This document shows, one piece after another, positions 34,732-43,449 of a stretch of 64,000 nucleotides of DNA. Position numbers and translations under genes: made by a program. The notes beneath the pieces are model-generated. The model made no database searches. It was not told the origin of the DNA and saw only the letters and a program-made list of their open reading frames with translations. Each line of letters opens with the position of its first letter. Within the stretch, counting starts at the first letter, position 1. The DNA comes from Thiohalocapsa marina (GTDB lineage Bacteria; Pseudomonadota; Gammaproteobacteria; Chromatiales; Chromatiaceae): positions 1 through 64,000 of the forward strand of contig NZ_VWXX01000013.1 in NCBI RefSeq assembly GCF_008632335.1, in the 5' to 3' direction.

Positions 34732-37349
34732 AACTGCGGGCCATCGAACTGAAGAACGTCCGGCGCTTTGTCGAGCCGGTACGGATCAACGGCATCGAAG
34801 ACGGCGTCAACCTGCTGGGCGCGCCCAACGAGTCCGGCAAATCCACCGTCTTCGACGCCCTGAACGCGCTCTTCCTCATCCCTCATCGCTCCACTGCCAA
34901 TGCCGTGAAGCAGCTCAAGCCCCACGCCGGCGGCGCCCCGGAGGTCACCGTTGAGCTGGACACGCCGGACGGGCGCTTCGTGGTATCCAAGCGCTGGCTG
35001 GCCCGACGCGAGGCCCGCGTGGCCCGCGCCGGCACCCTGATCGCCCAGGCGGACGAGGCCGAGGCCTGGATCGCCCGCCTGCTAGGGGATAACGGCGCCG
35101 GCCCCGCCGGCCTGCTCTGGGTGCGCCAGGGCAGCGCCCGTCTCGACGGCGGCACCACCTCGGAGCAGCAGGCCGCGCTGGAGGCGCGACGCGACCTGCT
35201 GGCGCTGGTGGCCGGCGAGGTGCAGGCCATGACCGGCGGACAGCGCATGGACCAGCTGCTGGCCCGGTGCCGCGAAGAGCTGGCCGCTTACGTAACCCCG
35301 ACCCGCCGACCCCGGAGCGGCGGGCCCTGGGCCGACGCCCAGGCGGTGGTCGCGCACCTGGACCAGGAACAGCAACGCCTGGCCGACAGCGTCGCGGCGC
35401 TGCAGCAGGCGCTCTCGGAGCGTCGCCGGCTCAGACAGGAACGCGATGAACTGCAAGCGCCCGAGGCGGAGGCGGAACGCGCGTCCCGACTCAAACAGGC
35501 CAGGACGCAGCTGGAGGCGGCACAGAAGCACGCCGCCGAGGTGCGTGCCGCCGAGCAGCGCCTGCAGACCGAGACCCTGGCGGCCGCAAGCGCCCACGAG
35601 ACCCTGGCCGCCCTGAGACGCGCCCTCGCCGAGCAGCGCACGGCCAAGGCCAGGGCCGATGCGGCGCGACAGGCGCTGGACGCCGCACAAACCGGCCTGC
35701 GCGACAGCGAACACCACTTTGCCGTGGCGGTCGAGGCCTATCAGCAGGCAGACGCCGCCCGCCAGACCGCAGAGGAGCAGCGTCGGCGCATCCAGGCCCA
35801 ACAGGCCGCCCTGGCCGGCGCGGCGCGGTGCAAGGAACTCGGCGAGCGGCTCGACCAGGCCCGGGCCGCACGGCAGGCCGTGGAGGAGGCCAGCGCAGCG
35901 GCATCCCTCGGCCCGACCGACAGGGACATGGAGCGTCTGCAGACCCTGGCCACGGCCCTGCGCACCGCACGCGCCCTGCGTGACAGCACTGCCACCCGCA
36001 TCGAGCTGCACTACGCAGCGGGCCAGCAAGGCCGCGTCATGCAGGATGGTGTCGCGCTGGAGCAGGACTCGGCGCACCTGATCCACGCATCCACCCGGCT
36101 GCGGCTCGGCGACCTGGGCGAACTGTGGGTCCATCCCGGCGCCGGCGCCGGCGAACTGGCCGATGTCGAACAGGCCCGCACACGGCTGTCCCAGGCCCTG
36201 GACGCCCTGGGGCTGGACAGCCTGGATGCGGCAAAGCGAGCGCATCAAGCCGCCCAACTGGCAGAACACAGGCGCCGCGAGGCCTCGGCCAGGCTGGACG
36301 CCCTGGCCCCCGGGGGCATTGCGGCCCTGGAACAGGAACGGGAGCAGAGCCTGGCGGCGATGCCGGCGGGAAGCAACGACGATGCGGCCGAGCGCCCGTT
36401 CATGTCAATGGATGAGGCCGAGGCGGCCTTTCGCACCGCCCAGACCGCTGCCGATGCCGCAACCGCCAGGCGCGAGGCCGCCCGGGAGCGGCGCGACCAG
36501 GCGCGCACCGCGCAGACCCAGGCCCAGGTGCGTCTGGAAGGTGCGGAGGAGCGCGTGGCCAACGCCGCCGTCGCGCTGCAGCCGTTCACCGACACCGACG
36601 AGGCCGCTCTGGTCAGGGGCGCGGCAGAGGCCGATTGCCGACGCCAGACGGCCGAAGCGCACTGCGCACATTGCAAGGCACAGGCGCCCGACCTCGATAT
36701 GGCGCAGGCGGCGCTGACCCGCGCGCAATCCATCCAGGACAGCGCCCGCAACCGGGCCTCGGAGATCGCGCAGGCGCTGGCCACGCTGGATGAACGGATC
36801 GCAGCCAACGCCGGCGAATCCGTCGAAGAAAGGCTCCAGGAGACCCAGGAACAGCTGCAGCTTGCGCGCCGGCGGCTGCACGGCATCGAACGCGAAGTGG
36901 CGGTGCTGCAACGCCTGGAGACGGCGCTGGAGCAGGCTCGCCGCAACGCCCGGGAGCAGTATTTCGAGCCGGTGGCGCGGGAACTTCGGCCGCTGATGCA
37001 CCTGCTCTGGCCCGACGCCGTGCTCAACTGGACGGACGCCAGCCTGCTGCCCCGCTCGCTGGAGCGAAACCGGCAGGAAGAGTCTTTTGACATCCTGTCC
37101 GGCGGCACTCAGGAGCAGATCGCGCTGCTGGTGCGCCTGGCCTTCGCACGGCTGTCGGCCAACGGCGGCCGCCACGCCCCGGTGATCCTTGACGATGCCC
37201 TGGTGTTCACCGACGACGACCGCATCGAGCGCATGTTCGATGCCCTGCATCGCCATGCCAACGACCTGCAGATCATCGTGCTCAGCTGCCGGCAGCGGGC
37301 GTTTCGCAACCTGGGCGGCAAGGTGTTGCAGATCGAGGCCGCCGGTTGA
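34728..37349 (+). CDS. Rad50/SMC-like ATPase (YhaN-like)
   Basis: An 873-residue ABC-type ATPase with Walker A GAPNESGKST (31-40), signature LSGGTQEQIALLVRLAFARL (from about 789) and Walker B VILDDALVFTDDD (about 819). Long Ala/Glu/Gln/Arg coiled coils flank a non-coiled segment near residues 424-482 (HYAAGQQGRVMQDGVALEQD to LGELWVHPGAGAG), which looks like a small beta domain where Rad50 would carry its zinc hook. A CAHC motif at 646-649 lies off-centre. It forms a two-gene unit with the metallophosphoesterase. Chromosomal repair or defence are both possible; the sequence does not decide. Confidence 0.88.
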   Translation: MKLRAIELKNVRRFVEPVRINGIEDGVNLLGAPNESGKSTVFDALNALFLIPHRSTANAVKQLKPHAGGAPEVTVELDTPDGRFVVSKRWLARREARVARAGTLIAQADEAEAWIARLLGDNGAGPAGLLWVRQGSARLDGGTTSEQQAALEARRDLLALVAGEVQAMTGGQRMDQLLARCREELAAYVTPTRRPRSGGPWADAQAVVAHLDQEQQRLADSVAALQQALSERRRLRQERDELQAPEAEAERASRLKQARTQLEAAQKHAAEVRAAEQRLQTETLAAASAHETLAALRRALAEQRTAKARADAARQALDAAQTGLRDSEHHFAVAVEAYQQADAARQTAEEQRRRIQAQQAALAGAARCKELGERLDQARAARQAVEEASAAASLGPTDRDMERLQTLATALRTARALRDSTATRIELHYAAGQQGRVMQDGVALEQDSAHLIHASTRLRLGDLGELWVHPGAGAGELADVEQARTRLSQALDALGLDSLDAAKRAHQAAQLAEHRRREASARLDALAPGGIAALEQEREQSLAAMPAGSNDDAAERPFMSMDEAEAAFRTAQTAADAATARREAARERRDQARTAQTQAQVRLEGAEERVANAAVALQPFTDTDEAALVRGAAEADCRRQTAEAHCAHCKAQAPDLDMAQAALTRAQSIQDSARNRASEIAQALATLDERIAANAGESVEERLQETQEQLQLARRRLHGIEREVAVLQRLETALEQARRNAREQYFEPVARELRPLMHLLWPDAVLNWTDASLLPRSLERNRQEESFDILSGGTQEQIALLVRLAFARLSANGGRHAPVILDDALVFTDDDRIERMFDALHRHANDLQIIVLSCRQRAFRNLGGKVLQIEAAG

Positions 37350-37389
37350 GTGCAGACCCGCGCAGACGCACAAAACAGAGGCAAGTCAA

Positions 37390-37770
37390 TTGATTGAGAT
37401 CACGGCACTTCACCACGTCAGCCTGATCGTGGCCGACACCGAGCGCTCCCTGGCCTTCTACCGCGACCTGTTGGGCCTGTCCCCGGACCCGGCGCGCCCG
37501 GATCTGGGCTATCCCGGGGCCTGGCTGCAGATCGGCCCGCAGCAGATCCACCTGCTGGAACTGCCCAACCCCGATCCGACCGACGGGCGCCCCGCCCACG
37601 GGGGGCGCGATCGGCACCTGGCCCTGTCGGTACACGACCTCGACCGGCTGCGCCAGCGCCTGGAGGCCGCCGGCATCCCCTTCAGCCTCAGCCGTTCCGG
37701 CCGGCGGGCGCTGTTCTGCCGCGATCCGGACGCTAACGCGCTGGAATTCGTCGAACTCAACGCCCAATAG
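37390..37770 (+). CDS. Glyoxalase/VOC superfamily protein
   Basis: A 126-residue single VOC domain: ITALHHVSLIVADTERSLAF, FYRDLLGL, GPQQIHLLEL, RHLALSVHDLDRLRQRL and CRDPDANALEFVEL. The His and Glu positions expected to bind a divalent metal are present. No ATG gives a correct N-terminus; TTG at 37390, immediately before IEITALHH, is the likely start. The substrate is unknown. It precedes an alpha/beta hydrolase gene by 7 nt. Confidence 0.88.
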   Translation: MIEITALHHVSLIVADTERSLAFYRDLLGLSPDPARPDLGYPGAWLQIGPQQIHLLELPNPDPTDGRPAHGGRDRHLALSVHDLDRLRQRLEAAGIPFSLSRSGRRALFCRDPDANALEFVELNAQ

Positions 37771-37777
37771 TCGATCG

Positions 37778-38740
37778 ATGTTCGCCGACGCCGCAACGCC
37801 TTCCCTGCCCTGGGTGCTCCTGCTCGCCGGCCTGGTCACCGTTGGCGCCATCCCCCTGGGCGTGCACCTGGGCTTTCGCGCGCCGCGCCTGGGCATCAAT
37901 GGCTCGCCGGCGGCCCTGGGCCTGGACTATGCTGCCGTGCGCATCCCGACGGTGCGCGGCCGGACGCTATCAGGCTGGCTGCTGCCGGCACCCGGCGCGC
38001 GCCGGAGCGTGATCCTGCTGCACGGCTGGGGCAGCAATGCCGAGTTGATGCTGCCGCTGGCCCTGCCCCTGCACCGCGCCGGCTGCAATCTGCTGCTGTT
38101 CAATGCCCGCAATCACGGCTCAAGTGACGGCGACACCTTCTCCTCGCTGCCCCGCTTCGCCGAAGATCTGGGTCAGGCCATCACCTGGCTGCGAGCGCAA
38201 CACCCCGAAGCGGCGGCACACATCAGCGTGCTCGGCCATTCCGTCGGCGCCGGTGCAGCATTGCTGGAGGCGACGCGCAACCCGCAGGTCCGGGCGGTGA
38301 TCGCCATCGGCACCTTCGCCGACCCGGATGAACTCACCGAGCGCTCCCTGGCGCGGCTGCACCTGCCGCGGCTGGTCGTCAACCTGACCAAGCGCTACGT
38401 GCAGTGGATCATCGGGCATCGCTTTGCGGACATCGCACCCATCAACACCATCTGCCGGGTCGCCTGCCCCGTGCTGCTGGTCCACGGCAGCCACGACCGC
38501 ACCGTGCCGATCACCGACGCCCGCCGCATTGCCGCCGCCGCTAACGGCGCACCTGTGCGCCTTTACGAGGTCCCGGATGCCGATCATGACTCGGTGCACC
38601 TGGTGGAGGCACACGCCGAGGTGCTGGTGCGATTTCTGGACGAGACCCATCGGGCGTCCTGCGGAGGATCGGACAACGGTGCCGGACCAGACAGCAGGCC
38701 TGAACAGCCAAGAACGGACGCGCAGCCCTGGGTTGCATGA
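37778..38740 (+). CDS. Membrane-anchored alpha/beta hydrolase
   Basis: A 320-residue hydrolase. An N-terminal hydrophobic segment (LPWVLLLAGLVTVGAIPLGV) probably anchors it to the membrane. The catalytic triad is Ser in LGHSVGAGA, Asp in HGSHDRTVP and His in PDADHDS, with HGWGSN forming the oxyanion region. It resembles YfhR/BEM46-type serine hydrolases. The last 30 residues are low-complexity. Substrate unknown. Confidence 0.9.
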   Translation: MFADAATPSLPWVLLLAGLVTVGAIPLGVHLGFRAPRLGINGSPAALGLDYAAVRIPTVRGRTLSGWLLPAPGARRSVILLHGWGSNAELMLPLALPLHRAGCNLLLFNARNHGSSDGDTFSSLPRFAEDLGQAITWLRAQHPEAAAHISVLGHSVGAGAALLEATRNPQVRAVIAIGTFADPDELTERSLARLHLPRLVVNLTKRYVQWIIGHRFADIAPINTICRVACPVLLVHGSHDRTVPITDARRIAAAANGAPVRLYEVPDADHDSVHLVEAHAEVLVRFLDETHRASCGGSDNGAGPDSRPEQPRTDAQPWVA

Positions 38741-38768
38741 CCGCGCGCCGGAAAGGCCATTGAGGCAA

Positions 38769-38825
38769 ATGCTGATTGTTGGCCTGGCTCGGATCAGGGA
38801 GGCCAATCAATCAGCGTCTTCCTGG
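38769..38825 (-). repeat. Dispersed intergenic repeat, copy B
   Basis: The minus strand reads gaagacgctgattgattggc and then a ctccctgatccgagcc segment followed by aggccaacaatcagca, matching the left half of the intact element (40934 onward). It sits between the convergent hydrolase and DsrC-like genes. Confidence 0.8.
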
Positions 38826-38835
38826 TCAGTGCGAC

Positions 38836-39177
38836 TCAGCAGGCGTAGCAGTAGTAGTCCGGCAGTCCGGCGATGCGGCAGGCCTGCTTGCAGCCCCCGT
38901 TGGGGAACAGACTCATCAGGCTCTTGCGCGTGCACGGCATGTGCGTGGATAGCTGGTGGCCGATCTCCCGCACGATGACCTTCGGTGACGGCGGAATCTC
39001 GTGAAAGGCGTAGTAATCACGCAGAAAATTGATCACGGACCAATGACAGGGGGTCAGCTTCAGACCGTCCTCGGCTGCAAGCGCCGCGGCCAGGTCATTG
39101 TCCCAGTCCTGAAAGCTGACCAGGTGACCCTTCTTGTTGAACTGGACGTTCCGGCCGGCGATTTGCATGGCAGTCAT
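38836..39177 (-). CDS. DsrC/TusE-family sulfur carrier with unusual C-terminus
   Basis: A 113-residue protein of the DsrC/TusE family, sulfur-trafficking proteins acting with dissimilatory sulfite reductase or in tRNA thiolation. Typical segments are FNKKGHLVSFQDWDNDLAAA, LTPCHWSVINFLRDYY and the C-terminal arm GGCKQACRIAGLP. In DsrC the arm ends with two reactive cysteines separated by ten residues; here Cys100 is followed by Cys110 and Cys113 (PDYYCYAC), so spacing is one shorter and a terminal CxxC is created. The start at 39177 follows a strong GGAGGAG. It stands alone, without dsrAB or tusBCD. Confidence 0.9.
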   Translation of the reverse strand: MTAMQIAGRNVQFNKKGHLVSFQDWDNDLAAALAAEDGLKLTPCHWSVINFLRDYYAFHEIPPSPKVIVREIGHQLSTHMPCTRKSLMSLFPNGGCKQACRIAGLPDYYCYAC

Positions 39178-39531
39178 TCGGAAACTCCTCCACCCGGGGG
39201 TGGCACGCTGCGTTGGGTCGGCGCTCTGCCTTCCTGCTGGACCGGCGCCGTCTATCAGTTTATAAGCAATTGATAAAAATGACTTCTTCCTGTCCGTCGG
39301 GAGCAATATACCCTGACGCGACACCTTGGTGGTGCTGCGGCATAGACCCAGATCAACCAAGGCGCCGGTTGTTTCGTCAGGTCACCAGCAAATCAGCGTC
39401 TCCTTGGTGGTAAAGCCCCTGGATGGCGCAGCGGCAGCCCTGTAGGCCCAGGACCCCAGCCAACGCATCCTCGACGCCCTGGCCGGGCCTTTCTCACGGT
39501 ACGCTGGCCTGTCCGGCGGCGGCGTCCAGCC
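39178..39531. other. Intergenic region upstream of the DsrC-like gene
   Basis: This 354-bp region has no gene. It holds repeat fragment C (39388-39405) and, on the minus strand at 39343-39356, TTGAT-CTGG-GTCTA, an imperfect Fnr-type box about 165 nt before the DsrC-like start. The half-site match is partial, so the box is tentative. Confidence 0.35.
39388..39405 (-). repeat. Dispersed repeat terminal fragment, copy C
   Basis: The stretch aaatcagcgtctcctt repeats the terminal sequence of the element family, flanked by accag and ggtgg. Only the end is preserved. Confidence 0.6.
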
Positions 39532-39978
39532 TCAATACTTCCCGAGCAATTTCATGACGATTTTGTGGATGCCGTGGTAGGACAGCGTCGGCGCCAGATA
39601 CATCACGGCACAGGTGCCGGTGCGCAGATTGATGCCCTTCTCCCGGGCGAGCGCGACGGCCTCCGGCGTGTCATGGGCCATGTGGATCCAGACATCCTTG
39701 ATGCCGGCCTCAGCAGCGGCCGCCACCCAGTCCCTGGTCTCCGCCTTCGGCACCTCGATGATCAGCCCCTGGACCGGGTGCGGCAGTGCGGCCAGGCTCG
39801 GATAGGCCTTGTCGCCATCGATACTGTCGCAGCTCGGATCGATGGCAAGGACTTGCTTGCCCCTGGCCTTGAGTCCGCGATAGCTGAGCAGGGGAAATGG
39901 CTTGGCCTGTGAGTGACCAACAACGCCGTACCTGTCCAGATCGAAGAAGGTTTCGTATACAGATGGTTGCTTGTCCAT
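39532..39978 (-). CDS. CoA-binding domain protein (YccU-like)
   Basis: A 148-residue Rossmann protein of the CoA-binding family: FFDLDRYGVVGHSQAKPFPL, KQVLAIDPSCDSIDG, YPSLAALPHPVQGLIIEVP and GIKDVWIHM. Related proteins bind CoA or nucleotides; a specific function is not known. Repeat copy D ends about 20 nt before its start, so its promoter may lie within or beyond the repeat. Confidence 0.9.
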   Translation of the reverse strand: MDKQPSVYETFFDLDRYGVVGHSQAKPFPLLSYRGLKARGKQVLAIDPSCDSIDGDKAYPSLAALPHPVQGLIIEVPKAETRDWVAAAAEAGIKDVWIHMAHDTPEAVALAREKGINLRTGTCAVMYLAPTLSYHGIHKIVMKLLGKY

Positions 39979-39998
39979 GTGGGCTCCCGTTCATCAAA

Positions 39999-40098
39999 TA
40001 AAGCGATTCGCAAATCGCGTGTTCGAATTGCGTGCTGATTCTTGGCCCGGCTCCGATCAGGGATCCGATCAGGCAGGCCAACAAATCAGCGTCTCCTG
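39999..40098 (-). repeat. Dispersed intergenic repeat, copy D
   Basis: The minus strand reads ggagacgctgatttgttggc, then gatcggatccctgatcgg, gccaagaatcagcacgcaat and gcgatttgcgaatcgctt, closely following the first half of the intact element. An internal duplication of ccgatcagg is present. It occupies most of the 363-bp gap 39979-40341, whose remainder shows no gene. Confidence 0.85.
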
Positions 40099-40341
40099 TA
40101 GGGTAATACGGATTCCGCTGGTGGTGCACGAGGTCGTCCGGGCGCAGCCCCGGCGCTGTTCCAAACCGCTGTCTGATGACGCTACGGCCAACACAGGGTG
40201 CATAAGACCCGGATGACCGGGGCAACCAGGGCCGGGGGTGAAGGGTTCCAGGGAAAGGTTGCAACAGGCGAACGCTTGCCGATTCCCTTAAACTGCGACC
40301 GTTCTGCACGCGACCCATGACAGGACGATGGAAGAGAATCC

Positions 40342-40812
40342 ATGCGCTATTGGTTAATGAAGTCCGAGCCCGACGCCTTCGGCATCGATGATCTGGCGGC
40401 CCGTCCGGGACAGACGGAGCCCTGGGACGGGGTGCGCAATTATCAGGCGCGCAACATGATGCGCGACGACATGCAGCCCGGCGACCAGATCCTGTTCTAT
40501 CACTCCAACTGCAACCCGCCGGGCATCGTCGGCATTGCCGAAGTGGCCCGGGCGGCCTACCCGGACCACACGGCGTTCGATCCGGATGCCAAGTACCATG
40601 ATCCGAAGAGCGATCCGGCAAACCCGCGGTGGTACATGGTGGACGTGCGCTATGTGCGCCATCTGCGTCGACAGATCACCCTGGCGGAGCTGAAGGCGCA
40701 CGCCGACGGCGCCCTGCAGGACTTTCCGCTCGTGCGCCGTGGCAACCGGCTGTCCATCATGCCGGTGGAGCCGGCGCAGTGGGATTTCATCCTCGGGCTG
40801 GAGGGACCCTGA
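40342..40812 (+). CDS. EVE (PUA-like) domain protein
   Basis: A 156-residue single EVE domain: MRYWLMKSEPDAFGIDDL, PWDGVRNYQARNMMRDDM, GDQILFYHSNCNPPGIVGIA, KYHDPKSDP and RWYMVDVRY. EVE domains resemble PUA/YTH folds and recognise modified bases in nucleic acids. Bacterial stand-alone versions are conserved and have been linked to modified-DNA restriction and RNA metabolism. No restriction gene is adjacent. Confidence 0.94.
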   Translation: MRYWLMKSEPDAFGIDDLAARPGQTEPWDGVRNYQARNMMRDDMQPGDQILFYHSNCNPPGIVGIAEVARAAYPDHTAFDPDAKYHDPKSDPANPRWYMVDVRYVRHLRRQITLAELKAHADGALQDFPLVRRGNRLSIMPVEPAQWDFILGLEGP

Positions 40813-40933
40813 TTATGGCGCCTCGATTACGGTGACAGTCTATGTATCTCCAATTTTGTATCGCGGCAGGGGGTAGGCACTCCCGTTGCGATGCAGCCGG
40901 CAACAGGCCGGGTCGAATAAACTGTCGCCGCTT

Positions 40934-41093
40934 TTAAGGAGACGCTGATATATTGGCCATTCTGGCCAAAAATCAGCACGCGATTCGTAAACGCGGTTTC
41001 CGAATCGCTTCAGTTTCAGCGACTTGCGCCGCTAAAAATGGCGGGGCCTCCTGCCCCGCACGGGAAAAGCTGAATAAATCAGCGTTTCCTTAA
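40934..41093. mobile_element. MITE-like element with terminal inverted repeats, copy E
   Basis: About 160 bp bounded by inverted ends: aaggagacgctgatatatt (40936-40954) and aataaatcagcgtttcctt (41073-41091), matching at 17 of 19 positions when one is inverted. TTAA flanks both ends. It encodes no protein. Internal blocks recur in copies A-D. It lies 20 nt past the parE stop. Ends and size fit a non-autonomous element mobilised by a transposase encoded elsewhere. Confidence 0.85.
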
Positions 41094-41113
41094 GGGCCAA
41101 TGGGTGCAGGAGG

Positions 41114-43000
41114 CTAGACCTCCGCCAGATCGCCCTTGGCCTGCAACCAGGCGCGGCGATCGGCGGCCCGCTTCTTTGCCAGCAGCATGTCCATCAGCGT
41201 GCTGCTGTCGTCGTCGGGCTCCACGGTGAGCTGCACCAGCCGCCGGGTGTCCGGATGGATGGTGGTCTCGCGCAGTTGTTGCGGGTTCATCTCGCCGAGC
41301 CCCTTGAAGCGCTGCACGCTGACCTTGCCCTTCAGGCGTTCTGCCGCAATGCGGTCGAGCACGCCCCGGCGCTCGGCATCGTCCAGGGCGTAGAACACCT
41401 GCTTGCCGACATCGATGCGATACAGCGGCGGCATGGCCACATACACATGCCCCTCCGCCACCAGCCGCGGAAAGTGCCGCAGGAACAGCGCGCACAGCAG
41501 CGTGGCGATATGGGCACCGTCGGAGTCGGCATCGGCCAGGATGCAGACCTTGCCGAAGCGCAGCCGCGACAGGTCCTCGCTGCCCGGGTCGACGCCGATG
41601 GCAACGGCGATGTCGTGGACCTCCTGCGACCCCAGCACCTCCGCCGGGTCCACCTCCCAGGTGTTCAGGATCTTGCCGCGCAGGGGCATGATGGCCTGGA
41701 ATTCGCGGTCGCGGGCCTGCTTGGCGGAACCGCCAGCGGAGTCGCCCTCAACAAGGAAGAGTTCGCTGCGCTCAGGGTCGGTGTTGCTGCAGTCGGCCAG
41801 CTTGCCCGGCAGCGCCGGCCCCTGGGTGATCTTCTTGCGCGTCACCTTGCGCCCGGCGCGCAGCCGTGCCTGGGCGGCGCCGATGGCCAGTTCTGCAATG
41901 CGCTCGGCATCAGCCACATGCTGGTTAAGCCACAGGCTGAAGGCATCCTTGACCACACCGGCGACGAAGGCGGCGCATTCGCGCGAGGACAGCCGCTCCT
42001 TGGTCTGGCCGGAGAACTGCGGATCGATCAGCTTCACCGACAGGATCCAGCTGGCCCGCGCCCAGACATCCTCAGGCGCCAGCTTGACGCTGCGCGGCAG
42101 CAGGTTGCGGAACTCGCAGAACTCGCGCACCGCCTCGGTCAGGCCCGTGCGCAGGCCGTTGACATGGGTGCCGCCCTGCACTGTCGGGATCAGGTTCACA
42201 TAGCTCTCGGTCACCAGCTCGCCACCCTCCGGCAGCCAGGCCACGGCCCAGCTGGCCGCCTCGTTGGTGGCCTGCAGGTCGCCGACGAAGGGCTCCTCGG
42301 GAACCGTGTCCACGGTATCGAGCGCCTGCGCCAGGTAGTCCTTGAGCCCGTCCTGATAGCACCAGACCTGCTCCTCGCCGGCGGCCTGATCGGTGAAGCG
42401 CACGGTCAGGCCGGGGCAGAGCACCGCCTTGGCCCGCAACAGGTGGGTCAGCGACCGGATGGAGAACTTCGGGCTGTCGAAGTACCCGGCATCCGGCCAG
42501 AAGCGCAGCCGCGTGCCCGACTGGTTGCGCGGCGCGGTGCCCGCCACCTCCAGCTCGGATTCCTTGTCACCGCCGGCGAAGGCCATGCGGTACTCCTTGC
42601 CGTCGCGCCTGACCCAGACCTCCAGCCGCTTCGACAGGGCGTTGACGACCGACACGCCCACCCCGTGCAGGCCGCCGGAGAACCGGTAGCTGCCACTGGA
42701 GAACTTGCCGCCCGCATGCAGCTTGGTAAGGATCACCTCCACCCCCGGCACGCCCTGCTGCGGATGGATATCCACCGGCATGCCGCGACCGTCGTCGGCC
42801 ACCTCCAGCGAGCCGTCCGGGTACAGGGTCACGTCGATGCGGCTGGCATGCCCGGCCAGCGCCTCGTCGACGCTGTTGTCGATGACCTCCTGCGCCAGGT
42901 GGTTGGGCCGCGTGGTATCGGTGTACATCCCGGGGCGCTTGCGCACCGGATCCAGACCGCTGAGGACCTCGATGGCATCGGCGTTGTAGTTTCCTTTCAT
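41114..43000 (-). CDS. parE: DNA topoisomerase IV subunit B
   Basis: A 628-residue type IIA topoisomerase ATPase subunit that decatenates chromosomes with ParC. The GHKL ATPase has EVIDNSVDEALAG, DDGRGMPVDIH and GGLHGVGVSVVNALS. The transducer has the QTKERL switch lysine, and the TOPRIM domain has LFLVEGDSAGGSAKQARD, PLRGKILN and ILADADSDGAHI. The MYTDTTRPNHL and C-terminal KGDLAEV distinguish ParE from GyrB. The ATG at 43000 begins at the family N-terminus (MKGNYNADAIEVL). Confidence 0.96.
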   Translation of the reverse strand: MKGNYNADAIEVLSGLDPVRKRPGMYTDTTRPNHLAQEVIDNSVDEALAGHASRIDVTLYPDGSLEVADDGRGMPVDIHPQQGVPGVEVILTKLHAGGKFSSGSYRFSGGLHGVGVSVVNALSKRLEVWVRRDGKEYRMAFAGGDKESELEVAGTAPRNQSGTRLRFWPDAGYFDSPKFSIRSLTHLLRAKAVLCPGLTVRFTDQAAGEEQVWCYQDGLKDYLAQALDTVDTVPEEPFVGDLQATNEAASWAVAWLPEGGELVTESYVNLIPTVQGGTHVNGLRTGLTEAVREFCEFRNLLPRSVKLAPEDVWARASWILSVKLIDPQFSGQTKERLSSRECAAFVAGVVKDAFSLWLNQHVADAERIAELAIGAAQARLRAGRKVTRKKITQGPALPGKLADCSNTDPERSELFLVEGDSAGGSAKQARDREFQAIMPLRGKILNTWEVDPAEVLGSQEVHDIAVAIGVDPGSEDLSRLRFGKVCILADADSDGAHIATLLCALFLRHFPRLVAEGHVYVAMPPLYRIDVGKQVFYALDDAERRGVLDRIAAERLKGKVSVQRFKGLGEMNPQQLRETTIHPDTRRLVQLTVEPDDDSSTLMDMLLAKKRAADRRAWLQAKGDLAEV

Positions 43001-43119
43001 CGGCAGCCTGAAAGCTCCTTCGCACAGAGATGATGGGCAGCGCGCGACCGCAGGGCCGCGCAAATTGACCGGAAAAACCGCGTACGTTACCGTAGCGGGA
43101 AACAAGGGTTCAAATCCGC

Positions 43120-43449
43120 ATGACAGAGAACAAGATCGACGACCCGAACGCGTTCGAGCAGGCCATGAAGGAACTGGAGCGGCTGGTGGACCGCCTGGAA
43201 CAGGGCGACCTGAGTCTGGAGGAATCACTGACCGCGTTCGAGCGCGGCATCAGCCTCACGCGCAGCTGCCAGCATGCCCTCGACGCCGCAGAGCAGCGCG
43301 TACGCATCCTCACCGAGCGCTCGGAGTCCGCTGTGCCCGAGCCGGTGGCAGACGCTCCCACAGGTGCCGACCCCAGCGCCCCCAAACCGGCCGCCGACAT
43401 CCCCAGCCAACCCAAACGCCGCGGCGGAGGCCGCTCCGCTGATGCTTGA
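43120..43449 (+). CDS. xseB: Exodeoxyribonuclease VII small subunit
   Basis: A 109-residue protein with the XseB core [35 protein letters not shown], which packs on XseA to form exonuclease VII. The C-terminal 40 residues are Pro/Ala-rich and lineage-specific. It is divergent from parE and overlaps ispA by 8 nt. Confidence 0.95.
   Translation: MTENKIDDPNAFEQAMKELERLVDRLEQGDLSLEESLTAFERGISLTRSCQHALDAAEQRVRILTERSESAVPEPVADAPTGADPSAPKPAADIPSQPKRRGGGRSADA

Noticed and set aside
40210-40341. 6S or other small RNA upstream of the EVE gene
   Set aside because: No extended complementary ends or recognisable conserved RNA structure could be traced.
41255-43033. 592-codon open frame on the plus strand
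   Set aside because: Antisense to parE; low-complexity composition typical of reverse-frame translations.
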